From Rhodococcus sp. Leaf278 (lineage in GTDB: Bacteria > Actinomycetota > Actinomycetes > Mycobacteriales > Mycobacteriaceae), in contig NZ_LMRR01000034.1 in the NCBI RefSeq assembly GCF_001426085.1, positions 124,001 to 188,000 of the forward strand: a stretch of 64,000 nucleotides of DNA. Direction: 5' to 3'. The first letter of the stretch is position 1. Each line of letters starts with the position of its first letter. The position numbers and the translations under genes are program-made. The notes beneath the pieces are model-generated. The model was given only the letters and a program-made list of their open reading frames with translations, did no database searches and was not told the DNA's origin. This document shows positions 43,609 through 54,716 of the stretch, in pieces.

Positions 43609-44409
43609 TCAGGTGAACTTGAATGTGCGGACCGCAAGTGTGCTGCACACTGCCGCCCACACCAGCAGCACGACGACGCCGAACACGTCGAAGGACGATG
43701 CGACGCCTCGGCTCAGTGCTTCACCCAGTGCCCCGGACGGAACGATGCGTGCCACGTTCTGCACGCCCTGGGGAATCTGATCGTCGACGAAGACCGCGCT
43801 GCCGATACCGAGCATCACGAACCAGGCGATGTTCGCCAGCGCCAATACGATCTCCGCCCGCAACGTGCCGCCGAGCAGCAATCCCATGGAGGCGAAGGTG
43901 ACGGTACCGAGAGCGATGATCACGGCTCCGAGCAACAGGCCCGTGGCGGTCGGACGCCAGCCGAGAGCAACACCGATGGAGCCGAGCAGAATCGACTGCA
44001 GGATCACGACGATGACGACGGCGGCGGATTTGCCGCCGATGATTCCCCAGCGCGGAAGCGGTGTTGCACCGAGTCGCTTGAGCGCGCCGTAGCGACGGTC
44101 GAAACCGACCGCAATGGCTTGACCGGTGAACGCCGTCGACATGATGGCCACCATCATCACCGCAGGCACCACTCGGGCGACCCGGTCGTCGCCCAGCGCA
44201 CCGAACGGCAGCAGAGTGAGACCGACGAGCAATGTGATCGGGATGAACATCGTCAGCAGCAACTGTTCGCCGTTGCGTAGCAGCAACTTCAGTTCGAGGC
44301 GGGTCTGCGCCAACAGCATTCGCGACGCCGAGGCCGGTTGCGGACGAGGTGAGAACAGACCTGTCTCGAATCGGTTGTCGGCGAGCCGGGCTTCTCTGCG
44401 CACCGTCAC
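43609..44409 (-). CDS. ABC-2 type transporter permease
   Basis: Membrane permease of 266 residues with six predicted helices after a 30-residue cytoplasmic tail; residues 35-60 (TRLELKLLLRNGEQLLLTMFIPITLL) are typical of the DrrB/ABC-2 family. It pairs with the ATPase encoded upstream, whose stop overlaps this GTG as GTGA. Equivalent to Rv1457c next to Rv1458c. Substrate unknown; the operon partner mptB makes a lipid-carried mannan export or envelope role worth testing, though mycobacterial annotation speaks only of antibiotic-type transport. Confidence 0.85.
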   Translation of the reverse strand: MTVRREARLADNRFETGLFSPRPQPASASRMLLAQTRLELKLLLRNGEQLLLTMFIPITLLVGLTLLPFGALGDDRVARVVPAVMMVAIMSTAFTGQAIAVGFDRRYGALKRLGATPLPRWGIIGGKSAAVVIVVILQSILLGSIGVALGWRPTATGLLLGAVIIALGTVTFASMGLLLGGTLRAEIVLALANIAWFVMLGIGSAVFVDDQIPQGVQNVARIVPSGALGEALSRGVASSFDVFGVVVLLVWAAVCSTLAVRTFKFT

Positions 44410-45350
44410 TTCCTCAATTCTCTACCGGTCAGTTCGAGGAATACGTCCTCGAGACGGCGCTGATCGACCTGCAACTCGGTGGCCAGGACGTCCTGCTGCG
44501 CACACCAGGACGTGACGATCACCAATATCTGCGGCTCGATGACACCCGACACCACGTACGACCCGGGCGTCGGTTCCGACGGTACGTACCCCGGGGGGAG
44601 CGCCGCGTCGAGCATCGAGAGTTCGAGTCCAGGGGGAGCGGTGAAGCGCAGTTGGCCCTCGGCACCCTGTTTGGTCAGTTCCGAAGGCGAACCCGACGCC
44701 ACCACCCGGCCGTTGTCGATGATCGTCAACCGATCCGCCAGCTGCTCGGCCTCGTCCATGAGATGCGTCGTGAGCAGCACGCCCACACCGTCTCGCCGCA
44801 GTGCGTCGATCAGCTCCCAGACCAGCAGTCGGGCTTGTGCGTCGAGACCGGCAGTCGGTTCGTCGAGAAACACCAGTTCTGGACGCCCGACGATGGCGCA
44901 TGCCAGCGCGAGGCGCTGCTGCTGTCCGCCGGAGAGGCGTCGATACGGGGTGCGCACAGCCGAGGTCAGACCGAGGCAGTCGAGCAGCCACGCCGGATCG
45001 TGCGGATCGGCCGAGTACGACGCAACGAGCTCGAGCATCTCACCGGCTTTGGAACCGGGGTACGCGCCGCCGCCCTGGAGCATGACGCCGATGCGCGGCC
45101 GCAGCTGCGCCGACTCTGCGATGGGGTCGAGTCCGAGGACGCGGACCGACCCGCTGTCGGGGACGACGAAGCCTTCGCACATCTCGACGGTGGTGGTCTT
45201 GCCTGCACCGTTCGGGCCGAGGAGCGCCAGGACCTCGCCGGGGCCGATATCGAGGCTGAGGCCGTCCACCGCGGTGACGCCGTCGTACGACTTGCGCACG
45301 TCGTTCAGCTGTACGACACGTTGCGCCGCTGTGGACGTACCGGGGATCAC
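44406..45350 (-). CDS. ABC transporter ATP-binding protein
   Basis: ATPase subunit of 314 residues of the DrrA/CcmA-like ABC-2 exporter class. Walker A GPNGAGKTTTV, Q-loop VMLQGGGAYPG, signature LSGGQQQRLALA, Walker B LVFLDEPTAGLD and H-loop LLTTHLMDEAEQL are all intact, so it should be active. A 90-residue C-terminal extension is typical of the class. GTG 45350 overlaps the mptB stop and its own stop overlaps the permease start, so mptB, ATPase and permease are one coupled operon. Confidence 0.93.
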   Translation of the reverse strand: MIPGTSTAAQRVVQLNDVRKSYDGVTAVDGLSLDIGPGEVLALLGPNGAGKTTTVEMCEGFVVPDSGSVRVLGLDPIAESAQLRPRIGVMLQGGGAYPGSKAGEMLELVASYSADPHDPAWLLDCLGLTSAVRTPYRRLSGGQQQRLALACAIVGRPELVFLDEPTAGLDAQARLLVWELIDALRRDGVGVLLTTHLMDEAEQLADRLTIIDNGRVVASGSPSELTKQGAEGQLRFTAPPGLELSMLDAALPPGYVPSEPTPGSYVVSGVIEPQILVIVTSWCAQQDVLATELQVDQRRLEDVFLELTGRELRK

Positions 45351-47110
45351 GAGGGTTCAGCGTATTCGTCGGCACTCCGGTCGCGTGCCGGCGGTCCGGT
45401 GCGTGTGGGCCACGGCATACGGTTTCGTGTCAGCAAATACAACACTGCGATGGTCAGGATCGTCATCACCGCGGCCTGCACGATCTGAAAGGGCAGGTAT
45501 TCACTGCCGTTGGGCATCAGGATGACGCTGACCAGAGACGAGAAAGCGATTGCGGGCCGCCGGAACGACGGCGTCGTGGCCCACGCTGCCAGCGGAATGA
45601 CCGCCCACAGCAAGTACCAGGGTTGAACCACCGGAAAAAGCAGTACGACCGCGCCCAGCGCGACGCCGAGTGCTCCGACCGGATGCAGGCGCCCACGGAG
45701 AACCGCGACCAGCATGCGGACGACGATGACGGCGGCCACTACGGCCGCGATCGGACGAGTGAGACCCAGCACGGCGGTGGTGTGGTCGCCGAGGCCGAGC
45801 AGAACTCCCACGAATCCGGTGCCCAAGCCCAGGATGGTCGGGATCGACATCCAGCTGCGCACGACGCCGGCCGTGCCCAGAGTGTTGATCCACCCGAATC
45901 CGAGTCCGCTACCGAGACTGACCGCGACTTGGACCACGACGGCAATCGTGCCGAGAAGGACTGCGACGTACACCACGGAGCGGAGGGTCCCGCCCCATCG
46001 CCTCGACAGCGCCATTCCGACGAATCCGAGCGCGATCAGAGACGGGATCTTGATCGTCGACGACAGCGCGATCAATGCCGCTCCGCCCACCAGGAATGCG
46101 ACGTCGGTCCTCTGCATCGCTCCCGAGCGTTCGATGCCCCGCAGTGCAAGCTCGGTACCCGCGAGCATGAGCCCGATCATCAGGGCCTCGTTGTGAATTC
46201 CGGCCACGAGATGGAACAGCAACAGCGGGTTCGCGGCACCGAGCCAGAGCGCACTGACCGAGGCCACCCCGCAGCGTCGGGCCAGACGCGGTAGAGCCCA
46301 GACGATCAGCGCGACTCCCGCCAGCGCGAGAAGGCGATGCAGAAAGATGCCGGCAACAATGTTCTCGCCGGTCAGGTAGGTGATTCCGCGGCCCATCCAC
46401 AGAAACAGCGGACCATAGGGTGCCGGGGTTTCACGCCAGATGTTGGGAACGGTTCGGGTCAGCACGTTGTCTGCACCGAGCGCCGTTTGGGGGCCGACTT
46501 CGTAGGGGTCGAGTCCGCGCGCGGTGATCTCGCTCTGCGCCAGATACGAGTACACGTCACGCGAGAACATGGGTGGCGCAACACACAGTGGCAGAATCCA
46601 CAGCAGCAGCGTGCGGTCCATCTGCGATCTGGTGAGTCGCCGTGGGATGTTTCCGGATCGCGTTCGACCCAGGGCGAACCTGCCCAGTAGCAACCAGGCA
46701 ATCACCACGATGACGGTGCCGGTCATGGTCACCGTCAGCGCGGAGCTGGCCATGCGGGACGGCAGGCTCAGGAATCGAACTCCGGCAACGGGATTCTGCA
46801 GCACCGGCTGCGCTCCGGCACCGAGGGCACCTATCGTCATCAGCAGCGCGCCCGCCGCACCGAACCGACGAATGTTGCGGAGCTGAACCGTCTCCTCCGG
46901 ATTCAGCCCGGGCGCTTCCGGCTCGTCTCCGTGCAGGGTGGCCACCACGCCACCCGGCGGAGTGGGTTCGAGTCCGAAGACTCGTCGTGCGGGGGCGACG
47001 GCGTATCGGTGAAGAACCTGTCCGAGCGCTGATCCGGAGTCGGTCGGCCGACGGCCTCTGCCCGTGAAACGTGAGCGGTCGGAACTCTGCTCACTGTCGG
47101 TCGATGACAC
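45347..47110 (-). CDS. mptB: alpha-(1->6)-mannopyranosyltransferase MptB-like
   Basis: Polyprenol-phosphomannose-dependent GT-C glycosyltransferase, 587 residues with about 13 helices. In corynebacteria MptB starts the mannan core of lipomannan and lipoarabinomannan. The first extracytoplasmic loop has the GT-C type acidic motif in PPMFSRDVYSYLAQSEITARG, and a second loop PNIWRETPAPYGPLFLW is characteristic. About 80 cytoplasmic residues precede the first helix. GTG 47110 lies 6 nt after TACGCT, predicting a leaderless message. Divergent from sufR, as Rv1459c is from Rv1460. Confidence 0.88.
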   Translation of the reverse strand: MSSTDSEQSSDRSRFTGRGRRPTDSGSALGQVLHRYAVAPARRVFGLEPTPPGGVVATLHGDEPEAPGLNPEETVQLRNIRRFGAAGALLMTIGALGAGAQPVLQNPVAGVRFLSLPSRMASSALTVTMTGTVIVVIAWLLLGRFALGRTRSGNIPRRLTRSQMDRTLLLWILPLCVAPPMFSRDVYSYLAQSEITARGLDPYEVGPQTALGADNVLTRTVPNIWRETPAPYGPLFLWMGRGITYLTGENIVAGIFLHRLLALAGVALIVWALPRLARRCGVASVSALWLGAANPLLLFHLVAGIHNEALMIGLMLAGTELALRGIERSGAMQRTDVAFLVGGAALIALSSTIKIPSLIALGFVGMALSRRWGGTLRSVVYVAVLLGTIAVVVQVAVSLGSGLGFGWINTLGTAGVVRSWMSIPTILGLGTGFVGVLLGLGDHTTAVLGLTRPIAAVVAAVIVVRMLVAVLRGRLHPVGALGVALGAVVLLFPVVQPWYLLWAVIPLAAWATTPSFRRPAIAFSSLVSVILMPNGSEYLPFQIVQAAVMTILTIAVLYLLTRNRMPWPTRTGPPARDRSADEYAEPS

Positions 47111-47116
47111 GATGCG

Positions 47117-47122
47117 AGCGTA
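47117..47122 (-). promoter_or_regulatory. -10 of mptB (leaderless)
   Basis: TACGCT on the minus strand ends 6 nt before the GTG at 47110. Confidence 0.5.
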
Positions 47123-47226
47123 GCTGTGCCACTGTCCGACGCCCGCACCGTCCTCCCGACCGAGATGGGACGAACATCGCGACCGTCATAGGGCACCCTT
47201 GGTGGACCAGGCAAAACAATTCCGTC

Positions 47227-47241
47227 ACACTGGTGTTGTGA
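47227..47241. promoter_or_regulatory. SufR operator overlapping the sufR start
   Basis: ACACT-GGTGT-TGTGA, an inverted repeat with 5-nt spacing that fits the ACACT-N5-TGTGA motif described for mycobacterial SufR. Its left arm lies in a CACACT -10-like element (47226-47231 region) and its right arm covers the sufR GTG, so bound SufR would block both promoter and start. Confidence 0.75.
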
Positions 47242-48059
47242 AAACAACCGAAAGCACGTTCGCGCGTCCGGGGAGTGTCGATTCCTCGACCGCCGGCGCA
47301 GGCGCGCCGTCGGTTCGACAGCCCTCGCTCCCCGAAGGACAGACCAGGGGTGCGGTGGTCACTCTACTGCTGGAAGAGGGCCCCATCACGGCCTCGGACA
47401 TCGGCACGCGGCTGGGATTGAGCGCGGCAGGGGTTCGACGTCATCTCGATGCGCTCATCGATGCAGGCGAGGCTCGCATCACCACCCCGGCAGGGGCGCG
47501 TCAGCGTGGCCGCGGTCGACCGGCCAAGTACTTTCAGCTGACGGCCGCCGGACGTAACCGCCTCGGCCACACCTACGACGATCTCGCCGGTGCCGCCATG
47601 CGGCAACTTCGCAAGATCGGCGGGGACGCGGCCATCGAGACGTTCGCCCGGCAACGCGTGAACACGATCGTGGCCGACGTCGAACCGGCGTCGGGGTCCG
47701 ACGCACACTCCGTGGAGGATGCGGCGGAGCGAATCGCCGACGCCTTCAGTGCGGCCGGTTTCTCCGCGACCACGCGTCAGGTGGGTAACGGCGTCCAGAT
47801 CTGCCAGCACCACTGCCCGGTATCGCACGTCGCCTCGGAGTTTCCAGAGCTGTGCGAAGCGGAACAGACCGCGTTCGCCGAGATCCTCGGCACACACGTG
47901 CAGCGTTTGGCAACCATCGCCAACGGCAATTGCGCTTGCACGACGCACGTACCGCTGTCACCGACGCGGTACTCGAATACCGATAGTTCCGACAAGAAGA
48001 CTCCCGACGCGCAGCCCCGTGTCGGAGAACGCCCACGCCTCCGGAAGGAGCTCGCATGA
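47238..48059 (+). CDS. sufR: iron-sulfur transcriptional repressor SufR
   Basis: ArsR/DeoR-like winged-helix regulator of the suf operon, 273 residues. The wHTH spans residues 40-110 ([27 protein letters not shown], wing [13 protein letters not shown]). The C-terminal cluster-binding cysteines are in [22 protein letters not shown] with further Cys in NCACTTHVP, fitting an Fe-S ligand set. Loss or damage of the cluster would release the operator at 47227-47241. GTG 47238 follows a -10-like element with leaderless spacing. The stop overlaps sufB as ATGA. Confidence 0.93.
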   Translation: MKTTESTFARPGSVDSSTAGAGAPSVRQPSLPEGQTRGAVVTLLLEEGPITASDIGTRLGLSAAGVRRHLDALIDAGEARITTPAGARQRGRGRPAKYFQLTAAGRNRLGHTYDDLAGAAMRQLRKIGGDAAIETFARQRVNTIVADVEPASGSDAHSVEDAAERIADAFSAAGFSATTRQVGNGVQICQHHCPVSHVASEFPELCEAEQTAFAEILGTHVQRLATIANGNCACTTHVPLSPTRYSNTDSSDKKTPDAQPRVGERPRLRKELA

Positions 48060-49501
48060 CCGTCACACCAGACCAGGTGACACCCACCGCGCCGCTGACT
48101 CAGGACGAGACCATCGCCTCGCTCGGCACGTACGGATACGGCTGGGCCGACTCGGACGTAGCCGGTGAAAGCGCCAAGAGAGGTCTCTCCGAGGCCGTCG
48201 TTCGGGACATCTCGCAGAAGAAGAGCGAGCCCGAATGGATGCTCGAGGCGCGCCTCAAGGCTCTCAAGACGTTCGAGCGCAAGCCGATGCCCAATTGGGG
48301 ATCCGATCTCGATGGCATCGACTTCGACAACATCAAGTACTTCGTGCGCTCCAGCGAGAAGCAGGCTGCGACGTGGGAAGACCTGCCCGAGGACATCAAG
48401 AACACGTACGACAAGCTCGGTATCCCCGAAGCCGAGAAGCAGCGCCTGGTCTCCGGTGTCGCTGCCCAGTACGAGTCGGAGGTCGTCTACCACTCGATCC
48501 GTGAGGATCTCGAAGCGCAGGGCGTGCTGTTCCTCGACACCGACACCGCGCTGAAGGAGCAGCCCGAGCTGTTCCGCGAGTACTTCGGCACCGTCATTCC
48601 CGCGGGCGACAACAAGTTCTCCGCGCTGAACACCGCGGTGTGGTCCGGTGGATCGTTCATCTACATCCCGCCGGGCGTCCACGTGGACATCCCGCTGCAG
48701 GCCTACTTCCGGATCAACACCGAGAACATGGGTCAGTTCGAGCGCACGCTGATCATCGTCGACGAGGGTGCCTACGTGCACTACGTCGAGGGCTGCACCG
48801 CGCCGATCTACAAGTCGGATTCGCTGCACTCCGCCGTCGTCGAGATCATCGTCAAGAAGGGTGGTCGTTGCCGCTACACGACCATTCAGAACTGGTCGAA
48901 CAACGTCTACAACCTGGTCACCAAGCGCGCCAAGGCAGAAGCAGGCGCAACGATGGAGTGGGTCGACGGCAACATCGGCTCCAAGGTCACGATGAAGTAC
49001 CCGGCTGTATGGATGACCGGCGAATACGCCAAGGGCGAGGTTCTCTCGGTCGCGTTCGCCGGCCCGGACCAGCACCAGGACACCGGCTCGAAGATGCTGC
49101 ACCTCGCGCCGCACACGTCGTCGAACATCGTCAGCAAGTCCGTCGCCCGTGGCGGTGGACGGACGTCCTACCGCGGATTGATCCAGATCAACAAGGGCGC
49201 GCACGGCTCCCGCTCGACCGTCAAGTGCGACGCGCTGCTCGTCGACACGATCAGTCGGTCCGACACCTACCCGTACGTCGACATCCGTGAGGACGACGTG
49301 TCGATGGGGCACGAGGCCACCGTCTCGAAGGTCAGCGACGATCAGCTGTTCTACCTGATGAGCCGCGGCATGACCGAGGACGAGGCGATGGCTATGGTCG
49401 TCCGCGGATTCGTCGAGCCGATCGCTCGCGAGCTGCCGATGGAATACGCGCTCGAGCTCAACCGGCTCATCGAGCTGCAGATGGAAGGGTCGGTCGGATA
49501 A
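48056..49501 (+). CDS. sufB: Fe-S cluster assembly scaffold SufB
   Basis: Core scaffold subunit of the SufBC2D complex, 481 residues, right-handed beta-helix. Conserved stretches include [52 protein letters not shown] and the late [17 protein letters not shown]. Unlike M. tuberculosis Rv1461 the gene is continuous with no intein; the sequence through the usual insertion region reads straight on. ATG 48056 overlaps the sufR stop. Confidence 0.97.
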   Translation: MTVTPDQVTPTAPLTQDETIASLGTYGYGWADSDVAGESAKRGLSEAVVRDISQKKSEPEWMLEARLKALKTFERKPMPNWGSDLDGIDFDNIKYFVRSSEKQAATWEDLPEDIKNTYDKLGIPEAEKQRLVSGVAAQYESEVVYHSIREDLEAQGVLFLDTDTALKEQPELFREYFGTVIPAGDNKFSALNTAVWSGGSFIYIPPGVHVDIPLQAYFRINTENMGQFERTLIIVDEGAYVHYVEGCTAPIYKSDSLHSAVVEIIVKKGGRCRYTTIQNWSNNVYNLVTKRAKAEAGATMEWVDGNIGSKVTMKYPAVWMTGEYAKGEVLSVAFAGPDQHQDTGSKMLHLAPHTSSNIVSKSVARGGGRTSYRGLIQINKGAHGSRSTVKCDALLVDTISRSDTYPYVDIREDDVSMGHEATVSKVSDDQLFYLMSRGMTEDEAMAMVVRGFVEPIARELPMEYALELNRLIELQMEGSVG

Positions 49502-50716
49502 GTGAACAACCCTCTCACCGGAGTGATGGGTGCTGTCGCATCCGAGAACCCCGATTCCGCCAAGGAAGACAAGTCCAAGCTCGTCGCGAACAAGGGCGCT
49601 CAGTTCACGTCGTACGACGTGAACGCGTTCGAGGTTCCGTCGGGCCGCGACGAGCTGTGGCGCTTCACGCCGCTGCGCCGACTTCGCGGACTGCACGACG
49701 GTTCCGCCGTCGCCGACGGGGCCGCGAAGGTCACCGTCGGGGCACCGGACTCGGTGGTCGTGGAAACTGTCGGACGCGACGACGAGCGCCTCGGCAAGGC
49801 CGGCGTGCCGGCCGACCGTATTGCAGCTCAGGCATTCTCGGCTTTCTCCGAGGCGACGGTCGTCACCGTGCCGAACGAGGTCGAGGTGAGCGATCCCATC
49901 GAGATCACCATCGACGGCCCCGGCGCGGACCGCGTTGCGTACGGACACGTCCAGATAGTGCTCGGCACGTTCGCTCGCGCGACCGTCGTCATCGATCAGC
50001 GCGGAAGCGGGACGTACGCCGAGAACATCGAGTTCGTTCTCGGTGACAGCTCGCAACTGCACGTCGTCCTGATCCAGGACTGGCAGTCCGACGCCGTGCA
50101 CGTGGCTGCACATCACGCGATGCTCGGTCGCGATTCTGTGTTGCGGCACTACAACGTCAGCCTCGGCGGCGATCTGGTCCGCATCAGCCCGACCGTGCGC
50201 TACAGCGCGCCCGGCGGCGACGCGGACCTGCTCGGTGTGTACTTCGCCGATGCCGGCCAGCATCTCGAGCAGCGACTGCTCGTCGACCATTCGGCACCGC
50301 ACTGCAAGTCGAACGTGATGTACAAGGGTGCGCTGCAGGGCGAAACCGGACCCGGAACCGTCGACGCGCACACGGTATGGATCGGAGATGTTCTGATTCG
50401 AGCCGAGGCCGAGGGCACCGAGACGTACGAGCTGAACCGAAACCTCGTGCTCACGGACGGCGCTCGCGCCGACTCGGTACCGAACCTCGAGATCGAAACA
50501 GGCGAGATCGTCGGAGCAGGCCACGCCAGCGCCACCGGCCGTTTCGACGACGAGCAGCTGTTCTACCTGCGCGCTCGTGGCATCTCGGAGGAGGTTGCTC
50601 GTCGACTCGTCGTCCGCGGTTTCTTCCACGAGATCATCGACAAGATTCCGGTCCCCGCCGTACGCGAGCGTCTGGACGCCGCTATCGAGACCGAACTCGC
50701 CGTCGCCGGCGCGTAG
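49502..50716 (+). CDS. sufD: Fe-S cluster assembly protein SufD
   Basis: SufD subunit of the SufBC2D scaffold, 404 residues, also a beta-helix protein. The N-terminal helical part ends with DELWRFTPLRRLRG; the core has SNVMYKGALQGETGPGTVDAHT with the conserved His, and the C-terminal LRARGISEEVARRLVVRGF mirrors SufB. The GTG directly abuts the sufB TAA. GTG start is preceded by AAGGGTCGG in sufB. Confidence 0.95.
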   Translation: MNNPLTGVMGAVASENPDSAKEDKSKLVANKGAQFTSYDVNAFEVPSGRDELWRFTPLRRLRGLHDGSAVADGAAKVTVGAPDSVVVETVGRDDERLGKAGVPADRIAAQAFSAFSEATVVTVPNEVEVSDPIEITIDGPGADRVAYGHVQIVLGTFARATVVIDQRGSGTYAENIEFVLGDSSQLHVVLIQDWQSDAVHVAAHHAMLGRDSVLRHYNVSLGGDLVRISPTVRYSAPGGDADLLGVYFADAGQHLEQRLLVDHSAPHCKSNVMYKGALQGETGPGTVDAHTVWIGDVLIRAEAEGTETYELNRNLVLTDGARADSVPNLEIETGEIVGAGHASATGRFDDEQLFYLRARGISEEVARRLVVRGFFHEIIDKIPVPAVRERLDAAIETELAVAGA

Positions 50717-50755
50717 GTCCACCCGAACCTTTCTCGACTGCACAAAGGAACTTTG

Positions 50756-52827
<2,072 letters not shown>

Positions 52828-53325
52828 ATGCGGATGGAACAGATGTATCAGGAAGTGATCCTCGATCATTACAAGCACCCACACGGTCGCGGATTGCGCG
52901 AGCCCTTCGGCGCGGAGGTGCACCACGTCAACCCCACCTGTGGCGACGAGGTCACCCTGCGCGTGCAGATAGAGGACGGCGCCGTCGCAGACGTGTCGTA
53001 CGACGGCCAGGGTTGCTCGATCAGTCAGGCAGCGACGTCCGTTCTCACCGATCAGGTCGTCGGCCTGAGCGTGGCCGACGCGCTGAAGACAGTCGATGCG
53101 TTCAGCGACATGGTCGGCAGCAGAGGTACCGTCGAGGGTGACGAGGACGTCATCGGCGACGGCATTGCGTTCGCTGGTGTGGCCAAGTATCCGGCTCGCG
53201 TGAAGTGCGCATTGCTGGGTTGGATGGCTTTCAAGGACGCGGTTGTTCAAGTAGTGGACGCAGATTCGACAGCTACGACGGGCGGGACCGCCCAGTCGGC
53301 ACTTTTCGGAGGACAGCAATCATGA
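52828..53325 (+). CDS. sufU: sulfur-transfer scaffold SufU
   Basis: Zinc-containing IscU-like sulfurtransferase of Gram-positive SUF systems, 165 residues, accepting persulfide from SufS. The ligand cysteines are in NPTCGDE, DGQGCSIS and RVKCALLGW, and the SufU-specific insertion between the second and third is present. ATG 52828 abuts the sufS stop; the TGA overlaps the next ATG. Confidence 0.96.
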   Translation: MRMEQMYQEVILDHYKHPHGRGLREPFGAEVHHVNPTCGDEVTLRVQIEDGAVADVSYDGQGCSISQAATSVLTDQVVGLSVADALKTVDAFSDMVGSRGTVEGDEDVIGDGIAFAGVAKYPARVKCALLGWMAFKDAVVQVVDADSTATTGGTAQSALFGGQQS

Positions 53326-53702
53326 CCGAAGCAACAGAAACGACGCCGGCCGTTACCACGACTCCGGTGGAACTGACCGCCGACGAGATCAAGGTGCTCG
53401 AGGATCTCGAAGAAGCGATGCGCGACGTCGTCGACCCCGAGCTCGGAATCAATGTCGTCGACCTCGGGCTGGTGTACGACATCAAGATCGACGCCGACGA
53501 CATCGTCACGGTCGACATGACGCTCACCTCGGCGGCATGCCCGCTGACCGACGTCATCGAGGATCAGGCCCGTGGCGCTCTCGTGCGCAGCGGACTGGCC
53601 GCGGATTTGAAGATCAACTGGGTGTGGATGCCGCCGTGGGGCCCGGACAAGATCACCGACGACGGTCGCGAGCAGCTCAGGGCCCTCGGCTTCACCGTCT
53701 GA
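53322..53702 (+). CDS. sufT: SUF maturation factor SufT (MIP18/DUF59 family)
   Basis: Protein of 126 residues of the MIP18 family, implicated in Fe-S cluster maturation or delivery in Gram-positives; homologue of Rv1466. Seen are VVDPELGINVVDLGLVYDI, the conserved cysteine in LTSAACPLTDVIE and the actinobacterial tail WMPPWGPDKITDDGREQLRALGF. The first 20 residues are Thr-rich and disordered. ATG 53322 overlaps the sufU stop. Last gene of the suf operon. Confidence 0.93.
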   Translation: MTEATETTPAVTTTPVELTADEIKVLEDLEEAMRDVVDPELGINVVDLGLVYDIKIDADDIVTVDMTLTSAACPLTDVIEDQARGALVRSGLAADLKINWVWMPPWGPDKITDDGREQLRALGFTV

Positions 53703-53723
53703 CCCACTGACGAGTCGGCCCCC

Positions 53724-54665
53724 TCACGCACCTTTCGCTTCGTCGGCTTTGGAGTCTGCGGACTTGGCGGGGGTCGACTTCTTGGCCGCTGCCTTCTTGG
53801 CCGGGGCCTTCTTCGCAGCAGCTTTCTTGGCGGGTGCCTTCTTCGCCGGGGCAGATGTGGCAGACCCGGACTTCGCGTTCTTGCCGGCCGCCTCCACGCT
53901 CCGCTGCAAAGCGGCCACGAGGTCGACCACCTCGGCATCCTCGCCGTCGTCGTCTTTTTCTGTCTCGGTGTGGATGACCTTTTCACCGCCGTTGGCGAGC
54001 GTCTCGTCGATCAGCTTGCGCAGCTCGATCTGGTAATCGTCCGTGTACTCGGTCGGATCGAATTCCGAGGACATGCTTTCCACCAGGGACGTAGCCATCT
54101 TCACTTCCTGCGGACGCGCGGACGGCGCGTCCTCGAGCGAAGGAAATTCCGCAGCCCTTACTTCGTCCGGCCACAGCAACGTCTGAATCACCAGCACGTC
54201 GTCGCGCACGCGCAGCGCGGCCAGACGGGTCTTTTGTCGCAGAGTGAAATGCACCAGCGCTGTGCGCTCGGTTTCTTCGAGAGTCTCGCGCAGCAGGACA
54301 TACGCCTTCGGTGACGCGGAGTCCGGCTCGAGGAAGTAGCTCTTGTCGTAGAGAATCGGATCGATCTGCTCGGTGGGTACGAATTCGAGAACTGGAATCT
54401 CGTGCTTCTCGGCCGCAGGCAGCTTGTCGAAGTCGTCGTCGGTGAGAATCACGCGTTCGCCGTCGGGGGAGTCGTAGGCCTTGTCGATGTCGGCGAACTG
54501 CACAGACTTACCGCATTCCTGACAGATTCGGTCGTACTTGATGCGACCGCCGTCCTTCGCGTGCACCTGATGGAACCGAATGTCGTGCTGCTCGGTGGCC
54601 GAGTAGACCTTCACCGGAACATTGACCAGTCCGAAGGCGATCGAGCCCTTCCAAATGCTGCGCAT
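53724..54665 (-). CDS. ku: non-homologous end-joining protein Ku
   Basis: Bacterial Ku homodimer that binds DNA ends and recruits LigD; 313 residues. The core domain starts MRSIWKGSIAFGLVNVPVKVYSA and continues through the HQVHAKDGGRIKYDRICQECGK and TLRQKTRLAAL segments to about residue 250. The last 50 residues are Lys/Ala/Pro repeats (APAKKAAAKK-type), like the basic tails known to tune Ku DNA binding in mycobacteria. ligD is not in this window. Convergent with sufT, 21 bp apart. ATG 54665 begins at the family-conserved N-terminus. Confidence 0.95.
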   Translation of the reverse strand: MRSIWKGSIAFGLVNVPVKVYSATEQHDIRFHQVHAKDGGRIKYDRICQECGKSVQFADIDKAYDSPDGERVILTDDDFDKLPAAEKHEIPVLEFVPTEQIDPILYDKSYFLEPDSASPKAYVLLRETLEETERTALVHFTLRQKTRLAALRVRDDVLVIQTLLWPDEVRAAEFPSLEDAPSARPQEVKMATSLVESMSSEFDPTEYTDDYQIELRKLIDETLANGGEKVIHTETEKDDDGEDAEVVDLVAALQRSVEAAGKNAKSGSATSAPAKKAPAKKAAAKKAPAKKAAAKKSTPAKSADSKADEAKGA

Positions 54666-54716
54666 CTGTCCATGATCCCCGACCGGGCGCCCGCGTGTCG
54701 ACCGTTGGCGAGAAAC

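Noticed and set aside
48056-49501. Intein in sufB, as in M. tuberculosis
   Set aside because: The frame is continuous at normal SufB length with conserved sequence through the usual insertion region.
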